Source: Liolophura sinensis (lineage: Eukaryota > Mollusca > Polyplacophora > Chitonida > Chitonidae). Taken from it: 11,772 nucleotides of DNA. How positions within the stretch are numbered: position 1 is the stretch's first letter; the number at the start of each line of letters is the position of its first letter. The stretch lies in NCBI RefSeq assembly GCF_032854445.1, contig NC_088306.1, positions 5,454,373 to 5,466,144 of the forward strand, written 5' to 3'. This document shows positions 8,358 through 11,772 of this stretch, piece by piece. The notes under the pieces are model-generated. The model had not been told where the DNA came from. It saw nothing but the letters and a program-made list of their open reading frames with translations, and searched no databases. The position numbers and the translations under genes were made by a program.

Positions 8358-8384
8358 CTGTCTTAAGTCTTAGACTTAAGACAG
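8358..8384. repeat. 27-nt perfect palindrome
   Basis: Arms CTGTCTTAAGTCT (8358-8370) and AGACTTAAGACAG (8372-8384) are perfect reverse complements around a single T. The arm itself contains the palindrome CTTAAG, so the site is a nested inverted repeat. Similar sequence (GACTTTAGTCTTAAGTT) occurs at about 8552-8568. The pair may therefore mark the ends of a short inverted-repeat element over 8358-8568, but the pairing between the two is patchy. Confidence 0.7.
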
Positions 8385-8551
8385 ACTTAATTTTAACTTG
8401 TGGTAATATTATTGAACTTAGGTTTGGAACCCAAATGTTAATTTTCAATTGTGTTATGAAAGTCTACGATATCTTTAAGTATTAAGATAAAAAAAGTTTC
8501 GTGTATTCACATTTTAGTGCAGTAAAATGTTTTGAAGTTTAGACTAAGCCT

Positions 8552-8960
8552 GACTTTAGTCTTAAGTTCGGCATACACGAGAGCGTAAGACCCAATTCAA
8601 CACAACTCTTCGTTGGGTCCCTAAAGGGCTCTTGTCTGCGATCTAACGACGCGACTCAACTGGAATTGCACTTTAGTCATTACGACTATGTCAGGGAATC
8701 TCCGCAAGGCCATTGCAGTTGCATTGAGTCTCATCCTAAGCTCTTGAGCTTAAAATTGAGCATACGCGAGAGGTTAAGTTGCTACTCAACTCAACTGGCC
8801 TGACAGGGCTGGGTCTCGATGGCTGATGGACATTCGACTTTTGACTGAACCGGCATACATATTATGTTTGGAGTACAACTCCAGTTGAGTCTAGCCGATA
8901 TTTAGCATACACGAGGACTGACCCGGAGCAACATTCGGGTTGAGTAGAGTTGGGTCGTAA
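8552..8960 (+). repeat. Degenerate long tandem units marked by GCATACRCGAG
   Basis: The 11-mer GCATACACGAG or GCATACGCGAG occurs at 8571-8581, 8760-8770 and 8905-8915 (steps of 189 and 145 bp). The first two are preceded by a CTTAA-containing palindromic segment (AGTCTTAAGTT; TAAGCTCTTGAGCTTA at 8737-8752). All three are followed by GTTGGGTC, ACTCAACTCAACTGG or GTTGAGTAGAGTTGGGTC. This looks like two to three decayed copies of a unit of 150-190 bp, or parts of one old transposon. No coding frame is present. Confidence 0.45.
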
Positions 8961-9112
8961 AGACAGCTTTATGACTCCTTGGGCCAGTGTGTCTGGTATT
9001 CCGTCTACATTGAGTGGCTAGTCATCTGTCCACAGTGACGAGTCAGTGGACACGCTCTCTGCCTAGTTAACAAGTTAGATTGCACTTCCTGTGTTATTGT
9101 CGCGTGAACGAG

Positions 9113-9512
9113 TTACCTGGTACTGTAAGCGCCAAGCAACTCTATGGTACTTGTGATGAAAGCATCAGCATGGTCATGGGCCTTTGTCATTAATTCATCC
9201 ATGTAGGGGTCCATTTTTGCCATTGGTCATTACCGGAGGAAATGAACACTAGCATGATTGCGCCTGTTTCCGGTTTAAGCGATGATATCCACTGGCTGGA
9301 TTTTCATAAATGTATATCGATCGATGCAGGAATAATACCGTCAGGTGATGAGTATTTCAAGTATTTCACATCCAAATTGCCGAGATGGCTCGCCCTGGGC
9401 ATTCCCTCCTGCTGCCCTCTGATGTGATTATAACTCCGTTGTCCGTCACCAAGATCTATTCCAATCTGAACACAGATAAGGCTCTGCAGAACTGAGATAT
9501 GATGATTTCTTG
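9113..9512 (-). pseudogene. Decayed retrotransposon integrase fragment (Ty3/gypsy-like), broken
   Basis: On the minus strand three short coding-like pieces appear in the order seen in Ty3/gypsy integrases. First (9512 to about 9405) is QEIIISQFCRALSVFRLE, an in-frame stop, then ILVTDNG (9455-9435). D-N-G is the segment carrying the second catalytic Asp of the DDE core. Second, in another frame, is LDVKYLKYSSPDG (about 9380-9338), resembling the stretch before the catalytic Glu; the Glu itself is not visible. Third (9223-9113), in yet another frame, is a 36-codon piece with DPY near its start and IELLG about 24 residues later, a spacing usual in these proteins. At least one stop and two frame changes make it inactive. 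Reverse transcriptase, protease and LTRs were not seen. The match is from remembered family patterns, not a search; chance similarity remains possible. Confidence 0.45.
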
Positions 9513-9529
9513 CTGACCGCATGGTCTAG

Positions 9530-9894
9530 CGGGTGACAGGTATCAGCGACGTCTCATCCATATTTTTTGCGTGAACCAGTTCGTTTCATTGTCCCTTTGG
9601 TGAATGCATTTCTTCTGCATGTACATGTATTTAGAATGATAAAATCTTGCAGTCTGTTACGTTACTGGTCCCAATCTGGCCACCAAGAGCAACGATAGAA
9701 TCCAAAATTTCATACGCATTATACTGAGTTGAAGAAATTCTAAAAGATACAGTTTTTAATAGTCTTTCGTCTGATACACTTCACATTAGTGTTTACTTTG
9801 CCTTTAAGTATTACGCCAAACATTAATCAAAGTAAGAAATTAACTAAACTATTACCCCCATAGAATCTGTACCTTATCGAATATCCATATTTTA
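9530..9894. other. No gene recognised
   Basis: This AT-rich sequence lies between the integrase remnant and the next foldback. I looked on the minus strand for upstream integrase or RNase H motifs continuing from 9512 and saw none. Confidence 0.45.
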
Positions 9895-10059
9895 GGGCAA
9901 ATAATCCAGGAGCTATGGCAGCGTGCAATTGTGTGGTCGGTAATCACAGTTCACGCTCTTCGAGATGCTAATGGTGGCCTCATTCAGTACTGAGTGCTGT
10001 GAACTGTGATTACAGACGGCTCTGTTTTATCGCTGCCATAGCTCCTGGATTATTGCCCC
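9895..10059. mobile_element. Foldback / MITE-like hairpin element, about 165 bp
   Basis: The outer arms 9900-9923 and 10031-10054 are perfect 24-bp reverse complements (AATAATCCAGGAGCTATGGC then AGCG). They extend outward with GGGCA / TGCCC, with one extra base. A 16-17-nt unpaired internal bulge on each side is followed by a second perfect 15-bp pair, GTAATCACAGTTCAC (9940-9954) with its complement at 9999-10013. This leaves a 44-nt terminal loop (9955-9998). There is no coding capacity. The structure fits a non-autonomous DNA element with terminal inverted repeats, or a locus that gives a long hairpin RNA. A target-site duplication is not evident. Confidence 0.7.
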
Positions 10060-10568
10060 ATAATGTGAAAATCTGATAGAAATTGAAGCCACAATTGATA
10101 CTGAATACTTTCCCTAATTGCTGAGTTAACACGTTATTCAGTTATTCAGAGAAGACAATATAAAATGGGGTACGTCTCACAAAAAGTTGTGCTAGTCTGA
10201 ATTAGGACTTGCACATCAGAAGTCCTTTGTTGCGCGGCAGGAAACATGTTGCGTTCTGCGGTTTCATCTGTGACGTTTTTGGTCTACGCATTGTGACGTC
10301 GCACTGTTGACGCTGCAGTGGAATGTCCAGCGTCAATGAAATGACGTAATACGTCCCACTTCGGATTTTTGCCGGTATCCCATTGTTTCGCGCATCGGTA
10401 TAACCTAGGTCAAAGAGGACACTTTCACCACAGCTGGACCCCGTCCTTATATTTGGAATGCACTAATACGTAAATAAGTTATCTGAAGGGTAAATATGTT
10501 AAAACCACCACACAGTTCCGCCAAGGAGCGTAACATTACTTTGCTCGAAAGCAAACACAGCATTTTCA
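10060..10568. other. No gene recognised; clustered TGACGT sites
   Basis: TGACGT occurs three times within 80 bp: TGACGTTT at 10271, TGACGTCG at 10294 and TGACGTAA at 10342. TGACGTAA resembles an ATF/CREB-type site. Between the last two lies a short inverted repeat, TTGACGCTG (10307-10315) with CAGCGTCAA (10328-10336), around a 12-nt loop. A regulatory role is possible but unsupported by any nearby exon. Confidence 0.3.
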
Positions 10569-10579
10569 GTGATTCTAGA
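10569..10579 (+). repeat. Target-site duplication, left copy
   Basis: GTGATTCTAGA is repeated perfectly at 10931-10941 on the other side of the SINE, defining the limits of the insertion. Confidence 0.88.
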
Positions 10580-10930
10580 GTGAGTGAGTAAGTGCTAAGG
10601 GTTTAACGTCGTGCTTAACAGTTTTTTAGTCATATGATGACGAAGAATGCATGTAATGTGCCTCCTTCTTGCAGGACGGATTTCCACCGCTCTTTTATCT
10701 ACTGCTGCTTCACTGAGACGCCTTACCAAAGGCAAGTAAACTGCCTGCCCGAGCCATTATACTGATGCAGGTCAACCAGTCATTGCAATATCCCCTCTAC
10801 GCTGAACGCCAAGCGAGGAAGTTACAACTTCCTCTTTTAAAGTCTTAAGTGTGACTCGACCCAGTAAATGACCCTGGATCTACTGCTCCCGAAGGGGACG
10901 CTCTACAAACTGTGCTATCCGGGTCGGAGT
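10580..10930 (-). mobile_element. tRNA-derived SINE (family B), complete insertion
   Basis: Read on the minus strand, the element begins at 10930 with a tRNA-like head (CCGACCCGGATAGCACAGTT then TGTAGAGCG). The A box TAGCACAGTTTG corresponds to plus 10906-10917. The B-box region (AGGGTCATTTACTGGGTCG) is damaged and does not match the pol III consensus. A body of about 250 bp follows, ending in the tail motif TTAAGCACGACGTTAAACCC (about plus 10600-10619) and a short GT/AC-rich end (10580-10590). Perfect 11-bp direct repeats flank it, so it inserted by target-primed reverse transcription and is fairly young, because the duplication has not decayed. I recognise the sequence as a type recurrent in molluscan genomes but cannot name the family. 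There is no coding capacity. Confidence 0.88.
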
Positions 10931-10941
10931 GTGATTCTAGA
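10931..10941 (+). repeat. Target-site duplication, right copy
   Basis: GTGATTCTAGA, identical to 10569-10579. Confidence 0.88.
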
Positions 10942-11772
10942 CCAGTGACGTCTGAAATATTGCAAGTAACATCATCGCATATTTTAAAACCTAATTCCGC
11001 TTAAGCCATGGCGCTAGGGGGTATGTAACTTGTTACTAATAAGCATTTTCATGAACAATTAGAATAAAACCCTAAGTGGGGTAAACTGAAAAGAGGCTGT
11101 ATTTCACCGGTTACGTGTGACCATTTGCCAGCTATCCCACTGTCGTCGCTGCTCTGATTTTACTCTCCGCTCTGTGCGTCTTAATGGGGAACTCGTAAAA
11201 CTCCTTCCCGCTTGTATCAAGACGGTCTAACGATGTAAACTGTGTAGCTCGTCCTCGGGTCTCCTATTATATTAACGTTGTTCATTAAGTATAATAATGT
11301 CATATTAATGCAATATGAGGTAGAATATCGTACATTGCTGTTTTTACAATAGCAATATATAGGAGAGCACAATTCACTATGCACCAGTGTCGCCATTCTG
11401 CGGGAAAGGTATCCCATTGGAAAATGGCTGATCCAGGAGATAATCATCTCTCTGACATGTCTAAGACGACAATTTGCCTTTTAATCACATAGGACTCACA
11501 GCGCATGCGTCACTCTCTACCTTTCGTTTTACACCACTGCCACAAATAAGCAAGCTTGTCCTTTGGAGCATGTGAGACGCACGTAGGCTTTTTTTTAAGA
11601 TTTGCCTCATCACTTGTGTCCTCACTTGCGGAACTATTTAATCAGAATTCATCAATAAAGTTGTTTTAGGTGTTGGTTAGAATCATGTTGTACATACTCT
11701 GGATAAAGAGAATGCAAGTGTATAAAGTATTATTAGAGACGAAGATTGAGACAGATTGGTTGTGTTTTCTGA
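10942..11772. other. No gene or repeat recognised
   Basis: This is AT-rich anonymous sequence. The 76-codon minus frame at 11217-11447 has no recognisable domain. I searched by eye for a USP second exon (acceptor followed by a frame completing the split Trp codon) and did not find one. Confidence 0.5.

Noticed and set aside
9242-9427. 61-codon plus-strand frame starting at ATG
   Set aside because: No recognisable motif; it is the antisense of the better-supported integrase-like remnant.
11217-11447. 76-codon minus-strand frame
   Set aside because: No domain features, splice context or similarity that I can recognise; the length is within chance expectation.

Overview
The window looks like a piece of animal nuclear genome, most likely from a mollusc (bivalve or gastropod). 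It has very low gene density, AT-rich unique sequence and several dispersed repeats of kinds common in molluscan DNA. It also holds an animal-type first coding exon with a strong Kozak start and a consensus splice donor. There are no bacterial-style operons, ribosome binding sites or CRISPR arrays.

Only one convincing gene piece is present. It is the first coding exon of a universal stress protein (USP) at 3608-3716 on the plus strand, encoding 36 residues and ending in a phase-1 donor. A weak TATA-like and initiator-like pair lies upstream. No further USP exon was recognised, so the remaining 8 kb downstream is probably intron 1. That intron would hold a large satellite, a second minisatellite, two foldback elements, a SINE and a dead retroelement fragment.

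Layout. 1-1207: three copies of one SINE-like repeat (two plus, one minus) in otherwise anonymous sequence. 1962-2266: a tRNA-headed SINE of a second family. 2472-3017: a degenerate minisatellite of about 15 units with a period near 38 bp. 3018-3607: USP upstream region. 3608-3716: USP exon 1. 4267-4425: a fourth, badly diverged copy of the first SINE-like family. 5121-7650: a 2.5-kb satellite with 39 recognisable monomer cores spaced almost entirely at exactly 62 or 67 bp, with higher-order structure. 7683-7910: a clean 38-bp minisatellite, six copies. 7994-8222: an inverted-repeat foldback element. 8358-8960: palindromes and a triplicated motif. 9113-9512 (minus): a decayed stretch resembling the integrase of a Ty3/gypsy-type retrotransposon. 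9895-10059: a second foldback with near-perfect arms. 10580-10930 (minus): a third tRNA-headed SINE family flanked by a perfect 11-bp target-site duplication. 10942-11772: nothing recognisable.

The genes do not form a working system together. The main interest is repeat biology: the two-length satellite with higher-order units, three SINE families sharing one tail motif, and two undescribed-looking foldback elements. All family assignments rest on pattern recognition; no search was run.
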